From Parietichytrium sp. I65-24A (lineage: Eukaryota; Sar; Bigyra; Thraustochytrida; Thraustochytriidae), in the NCBI GenBank assembly GCA_012862575.1, contig BLSF01000063.1, positions 62,001 through 126,000 of the forward strand: DNA of 64,000 nucleotides. The letters are read 5' to 3'. This document shows, in pieces, positions 10,810-20,122 of this stretch. Both the position numbers and the translations under genes were made by a program. The notes under the pieces were generated by a model. The model had not been told where the DNA came from and did no database searches. It was given only the letters and a program-made list of their open reading frames with translations. The first letter of the stretch is position 1. Each line of letters begins with the position of its first letter.

Positions 10810-12726
10810 ATGTCTGCCCTTCCCATCTCCCCCTCTCCATCTGCGCCATCTGCGCCATCTGCTCCATCTGCTCCATGTGGATCTGGCGATGCGCTGGGCC
10901 CAGCGCTGCAGCTGCTCGCCGCCAGCGGTTACCCTCGCGCCCTGCGCGCGGACCTGCCCGCCTTCGACCGCCTCCTCGCCGGCCTCTGCTGGGCCGTCCT
11001 CGCCGCGCACGTCCCCGTCCCCGTCCCCGTCCCCAGCCCTGCGCCATCGGCGGGAGCGGCGGCCTCGGCGGGAGCGGCGGGAGCGGCGGAGGTGGCGCGC
11101 GGGGGCCTGGCGCTGGGGCGGCGTGTGCGCGTGGCGGAGCGGGTGTCCGCGGCGGCGGGCATACGTGTCCTCGCGCACGAGCTGCGCGCAGGGGACGCGG
11201 CGGCAGCGGCGCGCGCGGCGGCGTGGCTGCTCTCGGACAGAAGACCACTATGGCGAGAGAGATTCAGCGCTCGCGCAGCGGAACGCGCGAGAGCGGGGAC
11301 ACCCACACTCACACTCACACCCACAGTCAACCGCGTACCGCGGGAAGGGTACGCGCGCGAGCGTGGTCCGGCGCTGGCGGGAACGCGGCGCCGCAGGAGG
11401 GTGGCCGAGACGACCGAGAGGACGGCGACGGAGGAGCAACGCGTGCTGGCGGTGATGCTCGAGTTCGAGAGCGAGCTGGGCGAGGACACACAGGACACAC
11501 AGGACAGCGAGGTTGACGCAACGTTCCCGGAATGGCGCGATGATGGCGAAGGCGACGAGGCGCTCGGGGCCAAGTACGCCGCGATGGCCGCGACGGCGCG
11601 GGCCGAAGCGCTGGAGCGCAAGCGCAGGAACCATCAGCTGCGCCTAGCCATGCTCGACCGCGCCACCGCTGTGTCCGCCGTGTCCGCCGTGTCCACAGAC
11701 CAAGGCAGCAGGCTGGGGCGCGGCCTGGACCAGGCTCAGGTCAAGGCCGCGAGCAGGGAATTCAAGCAGCGCCAGGCCGCTCTGGGCTTAGGTGGCGGAG
11801 ATTTCCCATATCCCAGCGCCGCGGAGCAGCGCAGACTCGAGCGGAAGCGCGACAGGGCCAACGCCAAGCTCGCCGCTGCGGGGCAGATCAAGGCCGAGGC
11901 GGAGCGTGCGGCCCGGCAAGTGGAGCTCGAGCTGCGGCAAGAGTTGGAAAGAACCGCGGCCGCTCGCGAGGAGATCAGCGCCATGGAGGCGAGTCAGGAG
12001 GAAATGGATGTCCCCAGAGAGGTCCTGGAGCGACTGCGAGACCAAGCGGCCGCCGCCGAAGAGCACAGAGCCCAAGAGAAGGCTCTCAAGGCTGATTACA
12101 GGCAGCAAGCGTTTAGCATGGAGGCCGAGTTGGAGAAGGTCCGCTTCGAGGCAGAAGAAGTACGGCTGTCGCCAGAGGCCGAAGCGCGCAAGCTGGAGCA
12201 TGACCAGGTTTTTCAGCGCGTCAAAACGAAGCACGCAAAATATGCTCGCATTTTGGCAGAGTGCAACCAGAGTGCGTCCAAGCTGGCTTGGAAGCTCGAT
12301 GATATCCCCTCCAAAACTGAGCTCGTCCAGTTCGAGAAGCGTTTTGTTGAGCTGTATGAGCAGCTCGCGACCAAGCTCGATGAGAACCGAAAGTACGTCA
12401 CTACGTACAACGCCTTGGAAACAATGCTTGAACTTTTGGAGAAGGAGGCCTCCCTTCTGCAATCCATTGACGAGTCATTCAAGATTTCCATCCGCTCCCA
12501 GCGCGGCAAAGAGGAGTTCCTCGCAAAGTTTCAGGCCATCGTCCTTGGCCTCAAGTCTCGCCTTGATCAGTCCAAGAGCCGCTTTCGAGTCGCGCAACAG
12601 ACGGAGGCGGCTCGCGCAGGCGAGCATCGCGAGCTTGTCCTTCAGGAGCGCCATTATTTCGAGACTGTCAAGCGCTTTCAAGAGGCATGCTCTCTCAACG
12701 AGCGCCTCCACGCTGCCCAGATATAG
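10810..12726 (+). CDS. CCDC93: CCDC93 homolog, CCC complex subunit
   Basis: The protein is 638 residues long from the ATG at 10810 (MSALPISPSPS); animal CCDC93 is about 630. The N-terminal NN-CH-like domain is visible at about 26-62 as ALQLLAASGY..L.AFDRLLAGLCWAV, matching [28 protein letters not shown] of the animal protein. The C-terminal half is coiled coil and contains the diagnostic stretch LDDIPSKTELVQFEKRFVELY followed by YNALETMLELLEKEASLLQSI. In animals CCDC93 works with CCDC22 and COMMD proteins in the CCC complex, which acts with Retriever and WASH to recycle membrane proteins from endosomes. A Gly/Arg/Ala-rich, very GC-rich linker at about 11020-11450 is poorly conserved. The gene lies 342 bases after the Tubby-like gene on the same strand. 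Confidence 0.9.
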   Translation: MSALPISPSPSAPSAPSAPSAPCGSGDALGPALQLLAASGYPRALRADLPAFDRLLAGLCWAVLAAHVPVPVPVPSPAPSAGAAASAGAAGAAEVARGGLALGRRVRVAERVSAAAGIRVLAHELRAGDAAAAARAAAWLLSDRRPLWRERFSARAAERARAGTPTLTLTPTVNRVPREGYARERGPALAGTRRRRRVAETTERTATEEQRVLAVMLEFESELGEDTQDTQDSEVDATFPEWRDDGEGDEALGAKYAAMAATARAEALERKRRNHQLRLAMLDRATAVSAVSAVSTDQGSRLGRGLDQAQVKAASREFKQRQAALGLGGGDFPYPSAAEQRRLERKRDRANAKLAAAGQIKAEAERAARQVELELRQELERTAAAREEISAMEASQEEMDVPREVLERLRDQAAAAEEHRAQEKALKADYRQQAFSMEAELEKVRFEAEEVRLSPEAEARKLEHDQVFQRVKTKHAKYARILAECNQSASKLAWKLDDIPSKTELVQFEKRFVELYEQLATKLDENRKYVTTYNALETMLELLEKEASLLQSIDESFKISIRSQRGKEEFLAKFQAIVLGLKSRLDQSKSRFRVAQQTEAARAGEHRELVLQERHYFETVKRFQEACSLNERLHAAQI

Positions 12727-13488
12727 TTTTTCATCGTTTTCGGGAGTGTCATTTGTAAACTAAAAGTCTCATTTTGTGTTTGGACTCCCCATTTCAATTA
12801 TCTCGTCAGCCATCCCAGGCTATCCGAACTCTGACCATTTTATGACAGCTAGTATTGACTGCGAATTTTGATTCCTGGAACAAACAAACCCTCGATCAGT
12901 CAAGATCAAGACCAAAACCAAAACCAAGACAATAAACTCACAGTATCTCTCAATCAAATTACAACAGAGATCAACATAAGATCAACAGAATAACAGAATT
13001 CAACAAAGACAACCCACAGATGTGACAACAGAGTCAACAGAATCATACAGTATCATACACGTGGTATCATACAGTATCATCAAGGTGTCCGAGGTACCAA
13101 ACATTCGTTCCGCACCGCGTTCCGCTCTAACTATACTCCACTCCACCCATTCGCACTACCGCCTTGCCCGCGTTCCGCATTTCCCACCTCGCCTCTACCG
13201 CCAACCATAGCCCCCCGTCTCGCCCTTACTAAAACACCAAACCCATCTCGAATTGGTTGGCTCCAAAACCAAGCAATACACTCCAACACAACAACAACTA
13301 CAACAACTACAACACACCACACAACAGACACACAGAGACACAGAGACACTTAGAGAACATAGAGACGTCCGCGACGTATGCACGCGAGGACAGGGAGACA
13401 CACGGCCGAGTGTAGGTATAGCGGCGTTCAAGTTGGGAAGGCAGAAGGCAGAAGGCAGAAGGCTCCAAATAGAGAGGAAAGAGGGGAG
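12727..13488. other. Spacer between CCDC93 and NOC3L
   Basis: No gene. It contains an A/C-rich low-complexity stretch (about 12895-13080 and 13262-13340), a (GCAGAAG)n repeat at about 13440-13462, and one exact copy of the spacer motif TTGACTGCGAA at 12855. Confidence 0.6.
12855..12865 (+). promoter_or_regulatory. TTGACTGYGAA spacer motif, copy 1
   Basis: An exact match to an 11-base motif that recurs in spacers of this window (see also 19967, 43206 and 50817). It lies 130 bases after CCDC93 and about 630 before NOC3L. Function unknown; a shared regulatory site or a dispersed repeat relic are both possible. Confidence 0.3.
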
Positions 13489-15669
13489 ATGGTGAAGAGA
13501 GGCCGCGAGCAAGGCGGCGCGAAGAAAGGCGGGCAGAAGAAGAAGAATGCGTGGGCGGACATGAAGCACATGAAGAAGAAGGAGCCCGAGGAGTTTGAGG
13601 TTGTGGACTTTGACTCTGACGAAGAAGACGCAGGAGACGCCTTTGAGAAGAGGTACCGGGCGAAGAGCAACGCCACGGCAGCGAAGAAGCAGAAGAATGC
13701 GTCGAGACTACCGGTGAAGCGCGGCGGGGCACTAGAACTCCACGAAGGGATGGTGGATGACATGGCGAACGATCCTGAAGCGGACGATGGCCCGGATGCT
13801 AGTTTGGTGCTCGAAGATGAAGCGATCACCGACGCGGACATGGAGGAGGACGGAGATGCTGGCGCAGATCCAGAGGGGGATGCGGTTGCGACCAAGGCAA
13901 AGAAGAAGGAGAATGCCCCAAAGCCTGTCATCAACGCAGCAGGAAGACTGTTGATTAGGGAACAGAAAAAACTTGAAATCGCCAGGATCGCCCAGGAGAT
14001 TCTAGCCAACCCGGAGAAAGGAGTACAGCAGTCAAAAGAGGATGAAGGAAAGTGCCTGATTCGCAGCTTGGTCAAGTTTGTAGAGGACGAGGAAGACTCG
14101 TCGATCAGGAGACTTGCTATGCTTTCGCTGGTGGCCGTGTACAAGGATATCATCCCTAGCTTTCGTATTAAACTCATCGAGGCAGACAAAAAGGTGCTGC
14201 TGTCCAAGGAAGTTCGCGCGAGGCGGAGATTTGAAACTGGCCTCCTCACATCCTACCAGTCGTTTCTCAAGGTACTCCACCGCATCGTGAGCAGCGGGCT
14301 TGGCCCGCCGGACAGGAAAAGAGATCATAGAAAGCCGCCCGCCACTCCAAATGACATGCGCAAGTACAAAGAGGTTCTCGTAGCCGTACGCGCAATGTGC
14401 ACCTTGCTCGCATCCAAGCCTACCTTTAATTTTCGCGAGAATCTCTTGTCACAAGTCGTTCCAATGATGAATAGCCCGTTTGAACATATTCGCTCACAAG
14501 CGTGCGCCTGCGCAACTACCATGATTGATGAAGATGTGTCTGGAGAGATTACCTTAGAGCTTATTCTCTACATCAGCAAATACGTCAAAGGGCATGAGCA
14601 TGGAGTCAATGGTGCTGTGCACCCTGATATGTGCAAAGCATTACTGCGATGCAATCTGAAGGCTGATCTTAAGGACACCAAGCGCGCTGCGGAAGCAAAA
14701 GTGTCTCGCAAACAAAAGAAAAAGATGCGCAAGACGAAAGATGATGTCGCACTCGGGATAGAGGAGGCCGACGCAGAAGTGAATGCCCACGCAAAGCATG
14801 CAAAGAGCATCGAGGCTCTGCGAGAGCTCTTCACCATGTATCTTCGAGTGCTCAAGCGTGGCCCGCGGTCGATGCTCATGCCCGTTGTATTGCGAGGTGT
14901 AGCGCGGCACGTTCATCTGATCAATATGGAGATCGCACAATCTCTGGTTACGGTGTTGACGAATCTTGTGAAGGATTCTCAGCTGGACCTCTTGGCTGGC
15001 CTTCAGGCTGTTCAGACAATGGCTCTCACTCTCCGTGGGCCTGGCGCTGAACTCACAGTCGATGAAAGTGAATTTGTCATGTTTTTGATGTCTGGAATAC
15101 AAGCCATTATGGAAGATCCCGACAGAGACAACATGGTCATCACTTTGGTTCGCGCTGTAGAGGCAATGTTTCTTGGCCGCAAGCTGTACAACCACAACCG
15201 AGTCCCATCCATTGTCACCAGGCTCAGTGTGTTGGCCACTTACTGCTCTCCGCATGCTACCCTTGCGGTTCTAGCTCTCATCCGCGAGCTTCTGACTAGA
15301 TATTCTGCAGTGTGCCGCCCTCTATTGGAGAGCGAGGTTGAGGTGGGCGAAGGCGGGAATGCTGCGGCCCTGGGAATTCTACCTTCTGCAGATGAACACA
15401 TCAGCGATGTCCTTCTTCAGGAGGATTCCTCGGCCCTTTGGCCTCTGTCCCAACTAACTTTTCACTACCATCCCTTTGTTCGCGAATTCGCTCGAAAAGC
15501 TCTAACTATGGTCTACCTTCTGCCAAGCGAGAGACCCAACAAGCTTTACCAAGCCTATGACCCGTACAAGGACGGGGCATTCAACCCACCGGTCACTAAA
15601 ACTCTTGCCAATATCTCTGCCACAAAGAAGAAGGGTGGAAAATTCTTCAAGCCTCGAGGGAAAAAGTAG
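13489..15669 (+). CDS. NOC3L: Nucleolar complex protein 3 (NOC3) homolog
   Basis: The protein is 726 residues long from the ATG at 13489 (MVKRGREQGG). A further in-frame ATG at 13378 would add 37 residues encoded partly by a GCAGAAG repeat and is less likely. The first 150 residues are basic and acidic tracts typical of nucleolar proteins. Residues from about 160 follow the NOC3 pattern: KLEIARIAQEILANPEKGV, LAMLSLVAVYKDIIPSFRI, and FNFRENLLSQVVPMMNS. The C-terminal CBF/NOC domain includes FHYHPFVREFARKAL near 658. NOC3 acts with NOC2 in maturation and export of pre-60S ribosomal particles and in yeast also associates with replication origins. It is a helical-repeat protein of the expected size (human about 800, yeast about 660) with no intron. 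Confidence 0.93.
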   Translation: MVKRGREQGGAKKGGQKKKNAWADMKHMKKKEPEEFEVVDFDSDEEDAGDAFEKRYRAKSNATAAKKQKNASRLPVKRGGALELHEGMVDDMANDPEADDGPDASLVLEDEAITDADMEEDGDAGADPEGDAVATKAKKKENAPKPVINAAGRLLIREQKKLEIARIAQEILANPEKGVQQSKEDEGKCLIRSLVKFVEDEEDSSIRRLAMLSLVAVYKDIIPSFRIKLIEADKKVLLSKEVRARRRFETGLLTSYQSFLKVLHRIVSSGLGPPDRKRDHRKPPATPNDMRKYKEVLVAVRAMCTLLASKPTFNFRENLLSQVVPMMNSPFEHIRSQACACATTMIDEDVSGEITLELILYISKYVKGHEHGVNGAVHPDMCKALLRCNLKADLKDTKRAAEAKVSRKQKKKMRKTKDDVALGIEEADAEVNAHAKHAKSIEALRELFTMYLRVLKRGPRSMLMPVVLRGVARHVHLINMEIAQSLVTVLTNLVKDSQLDLLAGLQAVQTMALTLRGPGAELTVDESEFVMFLMSGIQAIMEDPDRDNMVITLVRAVEAMFLGRKLYNHNRVPSIVTRLSVLATYCSPHATLAVLALIRELLTRYSAVCRPLLESEVEVGEGGNAAALGILPSADEHISDVLLQEDSSALWPLSQLTFHYHPFVREFARKALTMVYLLPSERPNKLYQAYDPYKDGAFNPPVTKTLANISATKKKGGKFFKPRGKK

Positions 15670-15951
15670 AGGGTTAGGCACGAAGAAGGTCGAGATTCAG
15701 CAAACAGTGTGTCATAATTTTTCGTCCTTGGGCGTTCTTTTAGCTTTTCAATAATACTACCAAGTTACAGTCAACCTGCAACACAAAGCAATCTGTCCAC
15801 CGTGAAACAGAAATTAGGAAGGTGACATTGCATCGTCCGCTTCGATCACTGCTGCCAGAAGCCTTTTGTCGCATGGAGTGCGGTATTGTATTGCATGCAC
15901 TGGAGATCAAGAACATGCTGTCTGTCCGAGAGCGCTCGAACTTGGAGCGAG

Positions 15952-17457
15952 CTATCCTTTTGTATTTGTCGCAGCTGAAGACACGACGGCTTGAACCTTT
16001 GTTGGGTTGTCTGGCGCACAGAATTCACCATTTGCATAGGCATTCATGCCTCGCGCAATTATCAAAGCGATATTAAAAAGAATGTACACTGCAGGGTATT
16101 CCAGATAGAAGGTTCCAATCGTTGCAGCGGCATAGGTTACGAGCATGACCATCGAGGATATGATAGAGATCTTAACACACTTGACCAATCGTCTTAAAAA
16201 CCTTTTTTGAGCCTCTAAGAGGGCCTGTTTGGTCTTTGACAACTCAATCACCATGTCCACCTGATACATCATTGCTCGCGTGGACCTCCACAAGAAAATT
16301 ATGATGGATACCTGGGAGAGAAACATTAGTCCTGCCATAATCTGATAGCCCAGCTGGCCTTGCACTTTCAGGTCACTGGCAATCAAGGCCAAAGCGGGGT
16401 CGACCAAAATTAGGAAAACCGTACCGACGGCCAGAAGAATCTGCGTGTTCCGCACCTTTCCTGCAGATAGACTGCGCAATTTGCTATGCTGGATCGCACT
16501 GACCCAGAGAGAACCAATCAAAAAGTCGCAAGCACAACTCACCCCGGCCAACAAAGACCGAAAACTCAACACCGTCACCGAGCTGAATTTTCCACGGGAG
16601 GCATAACCATCCAGAGATAGCATTACGGCGAGAAAGTACATCATGGCTATGTTCAAGATATACGCCGCCGCGACCCTGTGAATTGCGGCACTGTTACGCT
16701 TGCGTAGACGAAGCAACAAAACCAAATTTCTACTTCCAATCGCCACGTAGAAGAGCGGTGCGATGCCTTGAAAGAACATGCGATACCAGACAGTGTCGTA
16801 AATTTCGTTCATCACGTTCTCGTCAATGTCAACCTTCATCACAAAGGACGAGGTGTTCCCGCCTTGAGAGAGTGTCGAATTCAAGGAATTGACAAACTCC
16901 AGAAGCTCATCGGTCATTCCTGTGTGCAAGAACGCGGTAGTTACTTTAGGGAGGAGGAAATCCGAAACGTCGCCGCCAACTTGAAGGCGTGACCAGTATT
17001 TGAGCTCGTGAGCTTGCATGGAGCCTTCCTCAAGCACAAATAGAAAGTCAGTGTCCCAGAACCAGAGAATGATCGGAATTTTCCACCGCCACGTCCAATA
17101 CGGATTCATCCCACAGGGATAATTTTGTACTGCCCCCCACATGATCACCACCTCGTCCTGGTGCCTCGAACGGAACGGCGTCTTGTCTTTCAGGGCAATC
17201 GTCTCCAGGTCGGCGTCCAACATGGTCTCATACAGTTCGCATAGCAGCTCCATGTCTTGTTCATCAAACAGCGCCGCTGACTTGTTAATCTGAACGCCCG
17301 GCCCAAGGCCGACATTCTCGTGCGTCTGCAGCACCACATCCCCATGTTCAACGCTGCTCCCATTCGGCCAGACCAGCGTAGCGCCGCTCTGCGCGCTCGG
17401 CACCGACCCTGCCAACGCCAACGCTGCCACCCCGAGCGCCGCGCTCACTCGCCGCAT
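15952..17457 (-). CDS. 7TM-A: signal peptide, ectodomain and seven-helix membrane protein
   Basis: The protein is 501 residues long and the family is not recognised. Residues 1-24 are a signal peptide. The ectodomain (25-225) carries the family motifs WPNGS (an N-glycosylation sequon), LQTHENVG, LFDEQD..LLCELYE and PCGMNPY.TWRW, ending in YRMFFQG at 225-231. Seven hydrophobic segments follow at about 228-250, 263-283, 298-320, 337-360, 368-389, 428-450 and 454-472. Landmarks are LDGYASRG after helix 2, SCACDFLIGSLW in helix 3, VDPALAL in helix 4, FLWRSTRAMM after helix 5 and NAYANGEFCAP after helix 7. With the N-terminus outside, the short tail is cytosolic. Its closest relative in the window looks like 7TM-E, on the other array: both share G.VQN.PC.MNP and DAQKRFL or EAQKRFL. 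First of four minus-strand copies. Confidence 0.87.
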   Translation of the reverse strand: MRRVSAALGVAALALAGSVPSAQSGATLVWPNGSSVEHGDVVLQTHENVGLGPGVQINKSAALFDEQDMELLCELYETMLDADLETIALKDKTPFRSRHQDEVVIMWGAVQNYPCGMNPYWTWRWKIPIILWFWDTDFLFVLEEGSMQAHELKYWSRLQVGGDVSDFLLPKVTTAFLHTGMTDELLEFVNSLNSTLSQGGNTSSFVMKVDIDENVMNEIYDTVWYRMFFQGIAPLFYVAIGSRNLVLLLRLRKRNSAAIHRVAAAYILNIAMMYFLAVMLSLDGYASRGKFSSVTVLSFRSLLAGVSCACDFLIGSLWVSAIQHSKLRSLSAGKVRNTQILLAVGTVFLILVDPALALIASDLKVQGQLGYQIMAGLMFLSQVSIIIFLWRSTRAMMYQVDMVIELSKTKQALLEAQKRFLRRLVKCVKISIISSMVMLVTYAAATIGTFYLEYPAVYILFNIALIIARGMNAYANGEFCAPDNPTKVQAVVSSAATNTKG

Positions 17458-17940
17458 CGCCAGGCCAATTTTCGCGCCTCCCAGACCTCACAAACCTGGC
17501 AAACGTTTGCCCTTCTTTCGCGCTGCACTCAGTTCCTTCAGCTCGGACCGAGCTAGGTGTCCTCGCGTGCGACTTGCTCCCTCACCCGTGCACGAAATGC
17601 TCCATCTTGCTACTTTATCATTTTCCCTAGCTACTCGCTACACCCCTCGTAGTCGAGCCAATAATCGCGATGTCTTCTGAGGTGCAGCAACCTGTCAGCA
17701 CTGTCAGCACCCGTCGCCTAGTGTTTGGAGTAGCTGACGCTATTGGGTCAACGGATAGTTTTGTATGTTGGTTGGAAAGGGAGATAGGGAGATAGGGAGA
17801 TTTGAGAAGAGAGTGAAGGAGAAGCGGGAGAGATGGGAATATGAAGGTGGGAAAGAGAAGAACGTGCTGGAAGGAGGAGCGAATGGCCACGCGAATCAGT
17901 GCTGTGCAAGCAGTTGCGAATGATGGTGGGGATTGGAGGT
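17458..17940. other. Spacer between 7TM-A and 7TM-B
   Basis: No gene. It should hold the promoter of 7TM-A near 17458 and the 3' end of 7TM-B. A purine-rich repeat (GGGAGATA units) lies at about 17780-17805. No TATA box or terminator stands out. Confidence 0.5.
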
Positions 17941-19491
17941 TTATGTGGAGTCTGTGGGCGATGCGAGCTTGCAATTGACCCATTTGTTGGTGGCTTGCCG
18001 AGTAGCTGATTTGTCCGTCACCGACTGGACCTTTCCGGAGGACTTCTCTGGAGCGCAGAACTCCCCGTTTGCGTAGGTGTTACACGCCCGGCTGAAAACC
18101 ATTACAGCATTAATGAGGATGTGTACGGTTGGGTGTGCCAAATAAAAAGTCCCCATGGCAGCGGATATGTAACTCAAGATCATCGTGACGGATGCAGCTA
18201 CCGAAATTCGAATACAGCGAATTAGTTTTCGGAAGAACTTCTGCTGTGCTGCTGCCATTGGCGTTGAAGACTGGCGAGCGCTCGACGTGTCCAGCGCCAA
18301 GTCGATGATCCTTAACAAGGCTTTGGTCGAGCGCCAAAGGAAAATGGACATGCCGGTCTGCGCAAGGACAAGAAAGCCTGCAATAAGTCTGTTGGCAAAT
18401 TGGGCATCCGCTTTCAGATGGCTTCCCACGAGAGCGAGAGCCGGGTCCACTAGCAATAATAGTCCGGTGAAAGTGGAAAGAACACCTTGTATAATTTCTT
18501 CTTTCTTCCCGTCAGTGTGTCCTTTCCTCCGAATACTTCCCACAGCAGTCAGCCAAATAGACCCGATTATAAAGTCGCATGCAGAACTAGTCCCCCCAAG
18601 CAATGGCCGAAACGCAAGAGTTGTCACGTCGCTGAAGTGATTCCTAGACGCGTATCCATCGTATGCAAGCACGGTCGCCAGCATAGTCATCATACCAAAG
18701 TTCAGAATATGGGTTAGTATGGCTCTGCTCTTGGCCGGACTGCGGCTCCTGAGTTGATGCCCGAGCAGATAAATATTGCGAAATCCAATCAATATATACA
18801 AGAACGGAGCAAACCCTTGAAAGTAAAAGCGATAAAGAACGGTGTCATACATCACTGTCACTGGATTTACGTCGATTGCGTCGATGAGAATTCGAAATTC
18901 TCCTGTTGGCGATCCAGATTCCAAGTCCTTCAAAAATTCAGGAATGTTTCCTTCCAAGACGGTTTGCAAATATGCTGAACGAAAATCTGGAAACGCATAC
19001 TCGGTGTATGTGCTGTGAGGCTTGATGCGGACCCAGTACTTGAATTCTCGTGACTCTGTCATATTAGTGTCAATCGCGAACAAAATGTCGGTGTCCCAGA
19101 AGTAAAGGAGCGCAGGAACAACCCATTTCCACGAGTAATACGGATTAATGCCACAAAGTGTCTTCAACTTTCCATAGGACAGAAGAACAAGAGACCCCTG
19201 ATGCCTGTTTCTCGTTTCGCTGACGTTGAGTGACTCGAAAGTGTCCAAGCCAGCCAAAACCGTGGCTTCGTAAATCTTGCATAAGAGATTTTCGTCTTCT
19301 TCGTCGAACGCTGCAACCGTCTTGTTAATCACGGACCCTGGCCCAAGGCCGAGGCCGTCGTGAGTCTGCAAAACCAACCCGTCGTGCTCCAGACTTGAGC
19401 CATTTGGCCAGGTGAGCCTCGTCCTGCCGCGCACTGGAGCAACTTGAGAAGCTGCAAGGAGCAAGCTTGCCTTCAGAGCTGGCAACCTCAT
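17941..19491 (-). CDS. 7TM-B: paralog of the seven-helix family
   Basis: The protein is 516 residues long. The signal peptide ends near residue 22 (VAPVRG). The ectodomain has WPNGS, LQTHDGLG, FDEEDENLLCKIYE, LCGINPYYSWKW and YFWDTDILFAI; YFQG falls at about 223-226, the same place as in the other copies. The membrane part keeps YDGYASR, SSACDFIIGSIW, LLLLVDPALAL, FLWRSTKALL, GTFYL and NTYANGEFCAP. The loop between helices 5 and 6 is longer than in 7TM-A and rich in Ser, Ala and Gln. The tail is Lys/Ser/Thr rich and ends in SPTDST. The two ectodomain cysteines (LLC, LCGIN) are kept and could form a disulphide (inference). The ATG at 19491 is the first codon of a good signal peptide. Confidence 0.86.
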   Translation of the reverse strand: MRLPALKASLLLAASQVAPVRGRTRLTWPNGSSLEHDGLVLQTHDGLGLGPGSVINKTVAAFDEEDENLLCKIYEATVLAGLDTFESLNVSETRNRHQGSLVLLSYGKLKTLCGINPYYSWKWVVPALLYFWDTDILFAIDTNMTESREFKYWVRIKPHSTYTEYAFPDFRSAYLQTVLEGNIPEFLKDLESGSPTGEFRILIDAIDVNPVTVMYDTVLYRFYFQGFAPFLYILIGFRNIYLLGHQLRSRSPAKSRAILTHILNFGMMTMLATVLAYDGYASRNHFSDVTTLAFRPLLGGTSSACDFIIGSIWLTAVGSIRRKGHTDGKKEEIIQGVLSTFTGLLLLVDPALALVGSHLKADAQFANRLIAGFLVLAQTGMSIFLWRSTKALLRIIDLALDTSSARQSSTPMAAAQQKFFRKLIRCIRISVAASVTMILSYISAAMGTFYLAHPTVHILINAVMVFSRACNTYANGEFCAPEKSSGKVQSVTDKSATRQATNKWVNCKLASPTDST

Positions 19492-20122
19492 CCCGTCGTC
19501 AAATTCCGATTACAAGTGCGCCTTTAGAGCAGGCAATTTCGCGCCGCCTCGCTGTGTGTCCCCGTCCACTTTGTCCGGACGAGTGGTACTTATGCCACCG
19601 TCTCACAATATAGTATTTCTCGCTGTTTCGACGCAATATTCTGGCAAGCTAAAACGACCCCCAATACGTACATGCTGTGCAGCGTAGGGAAGAATGCTCT
19701 TATCAACGTTCGACGCGACACTTCGGGCCTACACCTTCAACACCTCAACAAATTAATTATACACCTCATGATGTGCACAAGGGTTACCGGCATGGTACAA
19801 GTGTCAGCGCAAAGCGAAGCAAAGCCCGAGAGCCGTTAAAACTACTACGAACTTCGTTGAACGATTCTTACAACGTCACTGTTCTAACGGTGGATGTGAA
19901 TCTCTAAAACAGCAAACCAACAAACCTGAAGAGAAAGTGACGTGAGGGTTGAAACAGTTGAAAGTATTGACTGTGAATCGTTGTTCATGAGCATGTTCTG
20001 CCCCATGAGTGTGTAAAAGACTGTGACTTGAAACAACAAACCCAAATTAAATAACTTTTGAAGAAGAAAGGTTATTCCAGTGCCGCGCTACTAGTGGAGC
20101 GCTGGCGCAGTCCGCTAGTTAG
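19492..20122. other. Spacer between 7TM-B and 7TM-C
   Basis: No gene. It includes the likely 7TM-B promoter side and one exact TTGACTGTGAA motif at 19967. The open frame at 19677-19907 has no recognisable content. Confidence 0.5.
19967..19977 (+). promoter_or_regulatory. TTGACTGYGAA spacer motif, copy 2
   Basis: Exact 11-base match, about 475 bases upstream of the 7TM-B start (opposite orientation to the gene) and 146 bases past the 7TM-C stop. Its flank AAAGTATTGACTG resembles the flank of copy 1 (CTAGTATTGACTG), so the shared block is slightly longer between these two. Confidence 0.3.

Noticed and set aside
17030-17090. An eighth membrane helix in the 7TM ectodomain (IPIILWFWDTDFLFVL in 7TM-A)
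   Set aside because: It is short and has charged residues fixed in its middle (DTD), so it is more likely a buried strand pair of the ectodomain. A structure model would settle it.
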